A DNA stretch of 64,000 bases from Pollutimonas subterranea (GTDB lineage Bacteria; Pseudomonadota; Gammaproteobacteria; Burkholderiales; Burkholderiaceae_B), in the NCBI RefSeq assembly GCF_002849655.1, contig NZ_PDNW01000001.1:434001-498000 (forward strand), given 5' to 3'. The translations under genes were made by a program, and so were the position numbers. Every line of letters starts with the position of its first letter. Position 1 is the stretch's first letter. Under the pieces are notes generated by a model, which worked only from the letters and a program-made list of their open reading frames with translations, made no database searches and had not been told where the DNA came from. Below, piece after piece: positions 42,606 to 50,179 of the stretch.

Positions 42606-43682
42606 ATGCGTTCCACCACTGTATCGCGCCCAATACGGCCTACCCATTCACACTCGCATGCGGCGTCTAGCCACGCATCGCTCACCGGCCGCCGGTCTCC
42701 CACCTTGCTCCTCGGGCTGGTGCTGGCCGTGGTCGTGGCGATCTTCGCGATGATGCTGGGCCGGATGTTCCCGCTTATCGGCGGACCGGTATTCGCGATT
42801 CTGCTGGGCATGGCAATCCGGAATACGGTCGGCATAGGGCCTATGTTCCGACCCGGCCTGCAGTTTGCATCTCGACAAGTGCTGCAGTGGTCGATCGTGG
42901 CGCTGGGCTTCGGCCTGAGCATTCAGCAAGTGGCCAAGACGGGGATGGAGTCGCTGTCGGTGACCCTGGTCACGATAGCGGTGGCATTTGTCTCGGCGTG
43001 GTTGCTGGGCAAGTGGCTGGACATTCCCTCGAAACTCCAGACCCTGATAGGTGTGGGCACGGCCATCTGCGGCGGATCGGCCATCGCAGCGGTTACGCCC
43101 ATCATCAAGCCGGAGGAGCATGACACGGCTTATGCGATTTCCACGATATTCATTTTCAATATTGTGGCTGTCGTTGCGTTTCCTGTTATGGGCCATTGGC
43201 TGGGCATGTCGGACATGGGCTTCGGCATGTGGGCAGGCACGGCAATCAACGACACGTCTTCGGTGGTGGCTGCCGGCTACAGCTATAGCGAGTCGGCGGG
43301 CGATTACGCGACCATCGTCAAGCTTACCCGGGCTACGCTCATTATTCCGATTTGCCTGATCCTGGTCGCCATCCAGGCATGGCACCACAAAAAGCAGGGT
43401 GTCGGCAGCTTCAGCCTGGCGCGGATCTTTCCCTGGTTCATCTTGTGGTTCCTGCTGGCGTCGGCCATACGCTCGACAGGCTATATTCCCGAAGCGTTGC
43501 TGGCCCCCTTGCAGTTGACCGCGCAATTCCTGATCGTGGTGGCGCTCGCCGCCATCGGCCTGTCATCAGACCTTCGGCGCATGGTGACCGCCGGCCTGCG
43601 GCCGGTTTTGCTGGGGTTGGGAGTCTGGCTTGCAGTATGTACCAGCAGCTTGGCGGTACAGCACGTCATGGGAAGCTGGTAA
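42606..43682 (+). CDS. yeiH: YeiH-type membrane protein (UPF0324, putative sulfate/sulfite exporter)
   Basis: The 358-residue protein has about ten to eleven helices. Family blocks include FPLIGGPVFAILLGMAIRN, the VGIGPMFRPGLQFASRQVLQWSIVALGFGLS stretch, GVGTAICGGSAIAAVTP, and GMWAGTAINDTSSVVAAGYSYS, all typical of UPF0324/YeiH. The family is annotated as a sulfate exporter in some systems, but this is not firmly settled. Control by the divergent LysR gene is likely. A GC-rich inverted repeat GTAGGGCG/CGCCCTAC (43694-43723) after the stop may act as a shared terminator with SirB2, though it lacks a T-run. Confidence 0.88.
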   Translation: MRSTTVSRPIRPTHSHSHAASSHASLTGRRSPTLLLGLVLAVVVAIFAMMLGRMFPLIGGPVFAILLGMAIRNTVGIGPMFRPGLQFASRQVLQWSIVALGFGLSIQQVAKTGMESLSVTLVTIAVAFVSAWLLGKWLDIPSKLQTLIGVGTAICGGSAIAAVTPIIKPEEHDTAYAISTIFIFNIVAVVAFPVMGHWLGMSDMGFGMWAGTAINDTSSVVAAGYSYSESAGDYATIVKLTRATLIIPICLILVAIQAWHHKKQGVGSFSLARIFPWFILWFLLASAIRSTGYIPEALLAPLQLTAQFLIVVALAAIGLSSDLRRMVTAGLRPVLLGLGVWLAVCTSSLAVQHVMGSW

Positions 43683-43739
43683 TGAATTGCCGGTAGGGCG
43701 GCGCGCCATGCGCACGCCCTACGGTTGGGCCGCCCTAGA

Positions 43740-44120
43740 TCAGGCGAACCACGATGCGGGATTATGGTTGATGGCCACGCCGACGATATAAGCAAAAATC
43801 GCGATGGAAATCACTGCCGCAATGCCGCGGCTCTTGGCGGTCTTGCCGCGCTTGATGGCAATGGTGCCCACGCCAATATAGGCAATAAGCAGCACAATCT
43901 TGGTCAGCACCCATGGCTGCATGCCGGCAGCACCCAGCATGACGGACAGGGTCACGGCACAGGCGAGCAGGACAGTGTCGACAATGTGGGGCACGATCTT
44001 GACAGCGCGGCGCTGAAGCATGGCCGAACCCGTTACCGACCAATAAGCCCGAATGACGAAAAGAAGGATGCTCAGGGCAGCTGCCGTTACGTGCAGGTGT
44101 TTGATAGCTAAGTAATTCAT
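43740..44120 (-). CDS. SirB2-family membrane protein
   Basis: The 126-residue protein has four membrane helices. It begins YLAIKHLHVTAAALSILLFVIRAYW, a strong SirB2 signature with two His and an Arg, and has the conserved KIVPHIVDTVLLACAV segment with His and Asp in the second helix. SirB2 proteins have no confirmed biochemical role. It is a single gene between convergent yeiH and the ABC protein. 44121-44233 has no recognisable feature. Confidence 0.88.
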   Translation of the reverse strand: MNYLAIKHLHVTAAALSILLFVIRAYWSVTGSAMLQRRAVKIVPHIVDTVLLACAVTLSVMLGAAGMQPWVLTKIVLLIAYIGVGTIAIKRGKTAKSRGIAAVISIAIFAYIVGVAINHNPASWFA

Positions 44121-44233
44121 GGTGGGAAGTCAGGTGCTCGAAGAAAGTTAGTGGATCGGCGGCGTAGCCACAGGGGAGGCGCCAAAGATGCCCGGCCCGC
44201 CGCTATCGTAGCAGGTCCGGGCACCGTGGCTGC

Positions 44234-46243
44234 TCACGATATGCCGGCGAGCACCCATGCGCCCGTGCCCTTGCCCTTCAGGATAAGTTGGCAGGCATGG
44301 TGTTTGGCCAAGGTGCTGCGATGACCCACGCTTACCAGCCGGGTGTGTGGCAGTTGCTCCCGAACCAGGCGGTACATGGCATCTTCCAGGCCTTCGTCCA
44401 TGGCTGACGTCGCTTCGTCGAGGAAGGCGGCAGCCGGTGCCGACAGCAACAGGCGCCCGAATGCCAGGCGCTGTTGTTCGCCAAGCGACAGGATGCGGCC
44501 CCAGTCGGCAACCTGATCCAGCCTGTCGACAAGATGCCCCATCTGTACCCGATGCAGAACTTCTTCGGCCCGACCGCGGCTTGCGGCACCTGTTTCCGCA
44601 TCCGGCGGCGCGCTGTCACGTGGGTCTCCCGAGGCGTCCAAAGCATCGGCATGCACGGCCAGTGAGCTCGTTTCCGGTTCAGTGCCCAGTTCAACACTGC
44701 GGCTGGTGGCCAGCGCATCGAGGTCGCTGGGTGCTCCATGCGCGCTGGCGATGGCGGCTTCTTGTTGTTGGTGTATGGCGGCCTGCGGGGCCGTATCGAG
44801 GCTGGGTAGCTGCTGCGGATAGTACAAGGCGTCGCGCAAGGTGCCCAAGGGCAGATATGGCTTTTGCGACAGGAAGAGCACATTTTCTTCCGGACGGATG
44901 ATCGTACCGTCGCAGTACGGCCACAGCCCGGCGATCGCCCGCAGCAGTGTTGTCTTGCCCGACCCCGATGGACCTTGTATCAGCAGGGGCGCGTTCGGCG
45001 ACACCTCGATCGTGAGGCTGTCAATCAGCAAGGCCGCGGCCGGAGTATGAATAGTGAGCTGCTCCACGGCCAGGCGCGGACCTTGCGCGTGGATCGTCGG
45101 TTCGGGCAGTTCGCGGGATTCCGCGATGGCTTTGGTGAAGCCGCTTAAACGATCCAGCGTGGCGCGATACGTGGCGAAACTATCGTACGCGGTCCGAAAG
45201 AACGACAAGTTGTCCTGCAGCCGTCCGAAGGCTTGCGCAGTCTGCATCAGGTCGCCCAGGCTGATCTGTTTGGAAAAAAAGCGTTGTGCCTGGATGATGA
45301 AGGGAAAAACGACGGCCGCCTGGCTGACGGACAGATTGAAGCCCTGAAACTTGATGGAGCGAAAAACAATCGCCCAGGCATTGCTGATCACGTGGGTGAA
45401 GCGGCTGCGCAACAATGCGCCTTCCACTTTCTCGCCGGCATAGAATGCAATGCTTTCGGAGTATTCGCGTAACCGCACCAATGCGTACCGGTAGTCGGCG
45501 TTGAAGCGCTCGTTCAGGAAGTTCAGCATGATCAGGGGGCGACCGATCTTGACGGCAAAAACGGTGGCGATAATCACATAGGCAAACACGAGGAACACCA
45601 TGCCGCGGGGCAGCTCCACGCCCATCGCCGAAAGAGGTCCCGACAGGGTCCATAGAATCAAGGTAAAGGCAAAGGTGGAAACCAGGGCATTGACCACGCC
45701 CATGGACAAGACCAGCGACATCTCCACAAAGGTGGCGACATCCTGCTGGATACGCTGGTCGGGGTTATCGATAGGCGTGTCCAGGTACTGGGTCCGATAG
45801 TAGGTTTGCCTGTCCAGCCACCGGCTCAGCAATTCTTCGTTCAACCACACGCGCCAGCGTATGGTGAAGGCCTGCTGCACGTAGAACTCGATCAACACGC
45901 GCAGGACGTGTACCGTAGCCAATATGGCGAACAACACCATGGCGCGCCAGAATCCCGTTGAATCCAGGTTCTGCAGCGAGGTGTACATGGTGTTGCTCCA
46001 GTCGGACAGCAACACATCCAGGCGAACCGCGCACAGCGTCAGGAACAATATCAGCAGCAGGGTGGCAAGAGGACGCCAATCACGCCGCGGCAAGAAGTAA
46101 GCGGCGGTCAGGCTCCAGAACTGGCGGCCCCAAACGGTGAACCTTGCAAGACCCCAGACGGTGGCGGCCGACAACACCACCGTAATGAGATAGGCCTGTA
46201 CCAGCCACATACCGCTATCCATTAGCGCCTTGTTCAAGTTCAA
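44234..46243 (-). CDS. ABC transporter half-size protein, SbmA/BacA-YddA type
   Basis: The 669-residue protein fuses a membrane domain of the ABC_membrane_2 type (PRRDWRPLATLLLILFLTLCAV, LNEELLSRWLDRQTYYRTQY, NPDQRIQQDVATFVE) with an ATPase domain: Walker A GPSGSGKTT, signature LSLGEQQRLAF, Walker B AAFLDEATSAMDEG, switch SVGHRS. It likely moves peptides or long-chain substrates. About 80 residues of Ala/Asp/Glu-rich low-complexity sequence (encoded by 44571-44811) are inserted between the Q-loop region and the signature. The TTG start at 46243 is chosen because GGGAGA lies six bases upstream; ATG at 46222 has no such site. Confidence 0.85.
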   Translation of the reverse strand: MNLNKALMDSGMWLVQAYLITVVLSAATVWGLARFTVWGRQFWSLTAAYFLPRRDWRPLATLLLILFLTLCAVRLDVLLSDWSNTMYTSLQNLDSTGFWRAMVLFAILATVHVLRVLIEFYVQQAFTIRWRVWLNEELLSRWLDRQTYYRTQYLDTPIDNPDQRIQQDVATFVEMSLVLSMGVVNALVSTFAFTLILWTLSGPLSAMGVELPRGMVFLVFAYVIIATVFAVKIGRPLIMLNFLNERFNADYRYALVRLREYSESIAFYAGEKVEGALLRSRFTHVISNAWAIVFRSIKFQGFNLSVSQAAVVFPFIIQAQRFFSKQISLGDLMQTAQAFGRLQDNLSFFRTAYDSFATYRATLDRLSGFTKAIAESRELPEPTIHAQGPRLAVEQLTIHTPAAALLIDSLTIEVSPNAPLLIQGPSGSGKTTLLRAIAGLWPYCDGTIIRPEENVLFLSQKPYLPLGTLRDALYYPQQLPSLDTAPQAAIHQQQEAAIASAHGAPSDLDALATSRSVELGTEPETSSLAVHADALDASGDPRDSAPPDAETGAASRGRAEEVLHRVQMGHLVDRLDQVADWGRILSLGEQQRLAFGRLLLSAPAAAFLDEATSAMDEGLEDAMYRLVREQLPHTRLVSVGHRSTLAKHHACQLILKGKGTGAWVLAGIS

Positions 46244-46370
46244 TCAATTCTCCCGGAATACGCGACGCTGGCGCGCCGAAAAACGCATTCTGGTCGAAAT
46301 ATCAAGATAGCGCCAGCGCATGGACGCCGTTTGGCCGCCTTGCGGCAAGCAACGATGCCTATGCCCGGTC

Positions 46371-47237
46371 TTACAAGACGTTGAGTGGCGTCTTCAGGTA
46401 GTGCGTGCCGTTGCTGTCGGGCTCTGGATAGCGGCCCGCGCGGATATTGATCTGTATGGAGGGTATGATTAGCGCCGGCATGTCCAGCGTCTTGTCACGC
46501 GCTGTCCGCATGGCAACGAAGTCGTCCGCACTGATTCCGTCGCGCACATGTATATTGCCGTCGCGCTGTTCCTTCACCGAGACGCAACATTGGCGGGCAC
46601 GGGATTCGGGCGGGTAGTCATGGCACAGGTACAGCAGGGTGTCGTCGCCCAATGAAAGAATGCGCTGTATCGAGTCATAGAGTGCGTGCGGGTCGCCGCC
46701 CGGAAAATCGCAACGCGCGGTGCCCACATCGGGCATGAAGAGGGTATCGCCAATAAATACGCCAACCCCGTCTATGCAATAGGCCATGTCTGCCGGCGTG
46801 TGTCCCGGCACGTGCAAGGCTTTGACCGCCAGGTCGCCTATCGAGAAAGTGTGACCGTCTTCGAAGACCTGATCAAACTGCGAAGCGTCCGTCGTGAATT
46901 CGGGGCCAAGATTGAAGATATCCTTGAACACGCTTTGTACCTGCACAATCTGAGCACCGATGGCGGTGCGTCCGCCCAGCTGTGCTTTCAGGTAGGCGGC
47001 GGCGCTCAGGTGATCGGCATGCGCGTGCGTCTCGAGCACCCATTGCACGCGCAACCGATTCCGCGATATATAGGCAATGATCTGATCGGCGCAGGAGGTC
47101 GATGTGCGCCCGGACTTGGGATCGTAGTCGAGCACGGAATCGATGATGGCGCAGGAATCATTGCCTGCCTGATGCACGACATATGAGAATGTGGCGGTCT
47201 GCTTGTGGAAAAAAGTCTCCACCTGAGCGTTCAGCAT
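46371..47237 (-). CDS. MBL-fold hydrolase, persulfide dioxygenase/Blh type
   Basis: The 288-residue protein has the metallo-beta-lactamase metal motif THAHADHL, then HVPGHTPADM, VFIGDTLF with GTARCDFPGG, and a final CHDYPP. This set and order match ETHE1/Blh-like enzymes that oxidise glutathione persulfide or act in sulfide handling. No rhodanese domain is fused. A GAGGAG ribosome site precedes ATG 47237. It is divergent from the tautomerase (69-bp gap). The exact substrate is inferred from family. Confidence 0.85.
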   Translation of the reverse strand: MLNAQVETFFHKQTATFSYVVHQAGNDSCAIIDSVLDYDPKSGRTSTSCADQIIAYISRNRLRVQWVLETHAHADHLSAAAYLKAQLGGRTAIGAQIVQVQSVFKDIFNLGPEFTTDASQFDQVFEDGHTFSIGDLAVKALHVPGHTPADMAYCIDGVGVFIGDTLFMPDVGTARCDFPGGDPHALYDSIQRILSLGDDTLLYLCHDYPPESRARQCCVSVKEQRDGNIHVRDGISADDFVAMRTARDKTLDMPALIIPSIQINIRAGRYPEPDSNGTHYLKTPLNVL

Positions 47238-47306
47238 AGGGACTCCTCTTGTGAGCGGTCGGATGTTCGATTATGGTGTGCAATCATCCAACTATACAGA
47301 GGTCTT

Positions 47307-47681
47307 ATGCCGTACGTCACGATTTCCGCCTCCAAAGGCCTGTCGGCCGAACAAACCAGGCAACTGCTGCTGGGCGCCAGCGAAGCCGTAGTGCAAAGCA
47401 TAGGCGCGCCGCTGGCCAGCGTGCGGGTAATGCTGCACGAGCTGGCAGACGGGCATTATCTGAATGCCGGTCAGTTCGACACGAAGGCGCTTATGTTTGT
47501 CGTAGAACTGATAGAGGGGCGCAACGATGAATTGAAAGAAGCGCTGATTGCAGCGCTGAGCCGGACGGGCGCCGAAACCACCGGTATTCCGGAAGACCAG
47601 GTGCGCGTGCGGCTTATTGACTTTCCGAAATCCGACATGGGAATGGCCGGGGGCGTCAGCGCTCGCGCCATGGGGCGCTAA
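47307..47681 (+). CDS. Tautomerase-family protein
   Basis: The 124-residue product begins MPYVTISAS, so processing of the initiator Met would expose Pro1, the catalytic base of the 4-oxalocrotonate tautomerase family. SVRVMLHELADGHYLNAGQ and FVVELIEGR are consistent with a long-form tautomerase made of two linked beta-alpha-beta units. ATG 47307 follows AGAGGTCTT. The stop is 3 bases from the norR stop (convergent). The substrate is unknown. Confidence 0.85.
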   Translation: MPYVTISASKGLSAEQTRQLLLGASEAVVQSIGAPLASVRVMLHELADGHYLNAGQFDTKALMFVVELIEGRNDELKEALIAALSRTGAETTGIPEDQVRVRLIDFPKSDMGMAGGVSARAMGR

Positions 47682-47684
47682 GCG

Positions 47685-49331
47685 CTATTTGAGCCCCAGT
47701 TTCCTGGCCAGTTTGTGCAGGTTGCTGGAATCCAGCTCAAGCGAGCGTGCCGCCTGCGACCAGTTATGGTTGCAGGCGCCCAGGGCCTGCTGTATGGCTT
47801 CGCGCTGGGCGTTCTCAAGCGTCTGGCGCAGTGGCACGATTTTTTGCTGGGCGCCGTAGGGGCTAGCCGGGTTGGCGGACTGTGACGATCCGGGTCCATA
47901 AAACGGCTCGTTGTCATACAGATTGTCGTCGTCCTGTGTAACAACACCGGTCATGAGGCCGGATGCGTTTTCAACCCGGGATACCCGAATATCCTGAAGG
48001 TGTCCGGCAATGGGTTGTGCAATGTCGAGATCCAGCAGCTCCGGGCCCAGCGTAAGAATTTGATCGCGCGACGCGCCCCGGCTCAGCATTTTCAACGCCG
48101 CCCGGCTGATGACATGCTCAAGCTCGCGAACGTTGCCGGGCCAGCCATAGCTCAGCAAGGCACGCTCGGCCGCATACGACAGGCGCACGCCACGCAATCC
48201 CAGGCGCGCGCGGTTGAACTCCAGGAAATGGCCGGCCAGTATCAGGATGTCCTGGTCGCGCTCGCGCAGGGGAGGGATGGGCACAGGATAGACCGATAGC
48301 CGATGATAGAGGTCGGCCCGGAAGTCCCCGGCAAGCGTGCTTTCCTTCAGGTCACGATTGGTGGCGGCGATGATGCGCACGTCGGTCTTGATGGTTTCAT
48401 CCGTACCCAGGCGCTGGATTTCGCCGTTCTGCAGCGTGCGCAGCAGTTTGGCTTGTATCGATAAAGAAAGTTCGCCCACCTCGTCCAGAAACAAGGTCCC
48501 GCCCTGCGCTGTTTCAAAGCGGCCGGCGCGATCGCTGGTGGCGCCGGAGAACGCGCCTTTCACGTGCCCGAAGAGCTCGCTTTCGGCCAGCGATTCGGGC
48601 AGGGCGGCGCAATTGATGTGCACCATCGGCTTGGCGCTACGCCGGGAGTGGCGGTGCACGCGCCGCGCGAACAGTTCCTTACCCACCCCAGTTTCTCCCA
48701 ATAACAACACAGGCAGGTCGGAGTCGGCCACGACGTCCAATTCGTGCAGCAGGCCCGAGATGGCCTCGCTTTCGCCCAGGATTTCGTTCTCATCGATGAT
48801 TTGCATGGAGCCGCTGACCGTCGTGCCCAACTGGCGCAGGTTGCGGTTCTCTTTTTCGAGCGCGGTAATGCGTATGGCGGCGGCCAGTATCAGGCCGAAG
48901 CGTCGCAGTTCGAGTTGCGCGGCGGAATCGAAGGTGCCGGTTTTCAGGGCATCCAGCGTGACGGCTCCCCACAAGCGGCCCTCCAGGTACAAGCTCATGC
49001 CTAGGCAATCGTGCACCGGCAACGGAGAGCCCTTGCGGTCATCCAGCAGGCCATCGTAAGGGTCGGGCAATACGCTGCCCGGTTCGAACCAGGTCGGTTC
49101 CCGGCGAGCCAGGATGGTGGCGAATCTGGGATGTTGCGCCACTGCAAAGCGGCGTCCCAGTGCTTCGTGTGCCAGGCCGGACGCGGCGACCAACCGCAGG
49201 CTGTCGGTATCCAGGCTCAATAATCCCACTGCATCGCAGCAGAACCGCTCACGCATCGTGTGAACAGCGCGCTGCAGGCGCACGGCATTGGGCAGGTCGG
49301 TAACAAGGTCGGCAAGTATGAGTTGATCCAT
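47685..49331 (-). CDS. norR: NorR nitric-oxide-responsive sigma-54 activator
   Basis: The 548-residue activator has an N-terminal GAF domain (residues 1-165; conserved RFAVAQHPRF, LPDPYDGL), which in NorR holds a mononuclear iron that binds NO, then an AAA+ domain with GETGVGKE at 212-219 and the sigma-54 contact loop GAFSGA at 259-264 (the usual form is GAFTGA), and a C-terminal Fis-type helix-turn-helix (NWSQAARSLEL). ATG 49331 is chosen because it leaves all three GT-N7-AC sites upstream; an ATG at 49349 would place one inside the gene. It is divergent from ytfE-norB, its likely targets. Confidence 0.92.
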   Translation of the reverse strand: MDQLILADLVTDLPNAVRLQRAVHTMRERFCCDAVGLLSLDTDSLRLVAASGLAHEALGRRFAVAQHPRFATILARREPTWFEPGSVLPDPYDGLLDDRKGSPLPVHDCLGMSLYLEGRLWGAVTLDALKTGTFDSAAQLELRRFGLILAAAIRITALEKENRNLRQLGTTVSGSMQIIDENEILGESEAISGLLHELDVVADSDLPVLLLGETGVGKELFARRVHRHSRRSAKPMVHINCAALPESLAESELFGHVKGAFSGATSDRAGRFETAQGGTLFLDEVGELSLSIQAKLLRTLQNGEIQRLGTDETIKTDVRIIAATNRDLKESTLAGDFRADLYHRLSVYPVPIPPLRERDQDILILAGHFLEFNRARLGLRGVRLSYAAERALLSYGWPGNVRELEHVISRAALKMLSRGASRDQILTLGPELLDLDIAQPIAGHLQDIRVSRVENASGLMTGVVTQDDDNLYDNEPFYGPGSSQSANPASPYGAQQKIVPLRQTLENAQREAIQQALGACNHNWSQAARSLELDSSNLHKLARKLGLK

Positions 49332-49334
49332 GCG

Positions 49335-49389
49335 GTGAATTATACCCATGTAGGGTACTGTATACCCTTATCGCCAGGGTTTGTACTAC
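49335..49389. promoter_or_regulatory. Three NorR enhancer sites (GT-N7-AC)
   Basis: Three copies of the NorR core GT-N7-AC occur at 49335-49345 (GTGAATTATAC), 49355-49365 (GTACTGTATAC) and 49379-49389 (GTTTGTACTAC). The last two are extended to GGGT...ACCC and the first to GGT...ACC. Centres are 20 and 24 bp apart. E. coli NorR also uses three such sites upstream of its target. They lie between divergent norR and the sigma-54 promoter of ytfE-norB. Confidence 0.85.
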
Positions 49390-49429
49390 CCTACACCCTC
49401 GTGGTGCTTGAAAATAAACAATAAAAAAG

Positions 49430-49447
49430 TTGGCACGAATTCTGCTT
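49430..49447 (+). promoter_or_regulatory. Sigma-54 promoter of ytfE-norB
   Basis: TTGGCACGAATTCTGCTT matches the -24/-12 pattern: GG at 49432-49433 and GC at 49444-49445, separated by exactly 10 bases, with TGGCACG well conserved. It is 42 bases upstream of the ytfE ATG and 41 bases after the last NorR site, a normal geometry for activation by DNA looping. Confidence 0.8.
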
Positions 49448-49489
49448 AATGTCGTGTGGGAATCCATACCATTTTAAGGATGAAGCCAA

Positions 49490-50179
49490 ATGAACAAAAA
49501 CTTGCCGGACCAGACGCTGGGCACACTCGCCAGTGCCGTCCCCGGCGCTACCCGCGTATTTCACGAGTTTCAGCTGGACTTCTGTTGCGGTGGCGACAAG
49601 ACGCTGGCTGAAGCAGCGGCACAACAAGGCCTGGACCTGGACCTGATGGTTGCCGCCCTGGCCGCGCTGTCGGTCGATCCAGCGGAAGGCATCGATTGGC
49701 GCCAAGCGCGGCCTGACGAGCTCGTTGCGCATATCGTAGCGCGATTCCACGAGCGCCATCGCGTACAGCTGCCCGAGCTCATTCGCCTTGCGCGCCGTGT
49801 CGAACACGTGCATGCCGGTAGGCCGGCGTGTCCCATTGGCTTGGCAGAGGCGTTGGAAGGCCTGCAACAAGAACTGGAAAGCCACATGATGAAAGAAGAG
49901 CAAATGCTTTTCCCCATGCTGGCCAACGGCATGAATGGGCCGGCCCAGGCGCCTATCTCGGTGATGCGCTTCGAGCACGACCAGCACGGCAGCGCGCTGG
50001 CCAATATTCAGCGCCTCACCAACAACATTACGACCCCCGTCAATGCCTGCAATACCTGGCGCGCACTGTATGGCGGTCTCAACGCATTCAAGGAAGACTT
50101 GATGCAGCACATTCATCTTGAAAACAATGTGCTGTTCTTAAATGCCTCAATTGCAGCAGAAGGAGCTCATCATGGGTGA
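49490..50179 (+). CDS. ytfE: YtfE/RIC iron-sulfur cluster repair di-iron protein
   Basis: The 229-residue protein has an N-terminal ScdA_N domain with the FCCGGDKTL motif (Cys32-Cys33) and a hemerythrin-like C-terminal domain with His/Glu ligands in HIVARFHERHRVQLPEL, ESHMMKEEQMLFPML, RFEHDQHGSALANI and QHIHLENNVLF. RIC proteins repair Fe-S clusters damaged by nitric oxide. The gene follows a NorR-controlled sigma-54 promoter and overlaps norB by 8 bp, so damage repair and NO removal are co-expressed. AAGGATGAAGCCAA precedes the ATG. Confidence 0.93.
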   Translation: MNKNLPDQTLGTLASAVPGATRVFHEFQLDFCCGGDKTLAEAAAQQGLDLDLMVAALAALSVDPAEGIDWRQARPDELVAHIVARFHERHRVQLPELIRLARRVEHVHAGRPACPIGLAEALEGLQQELESHMMKEEQMLFPMLANGMNGPAQAPISVMRFEHDQHGSALANIQRLTNNITTPVNACNTWRALYGGLNAFKEDLMQHIHLENNVLFLNASIAAEGAHHG

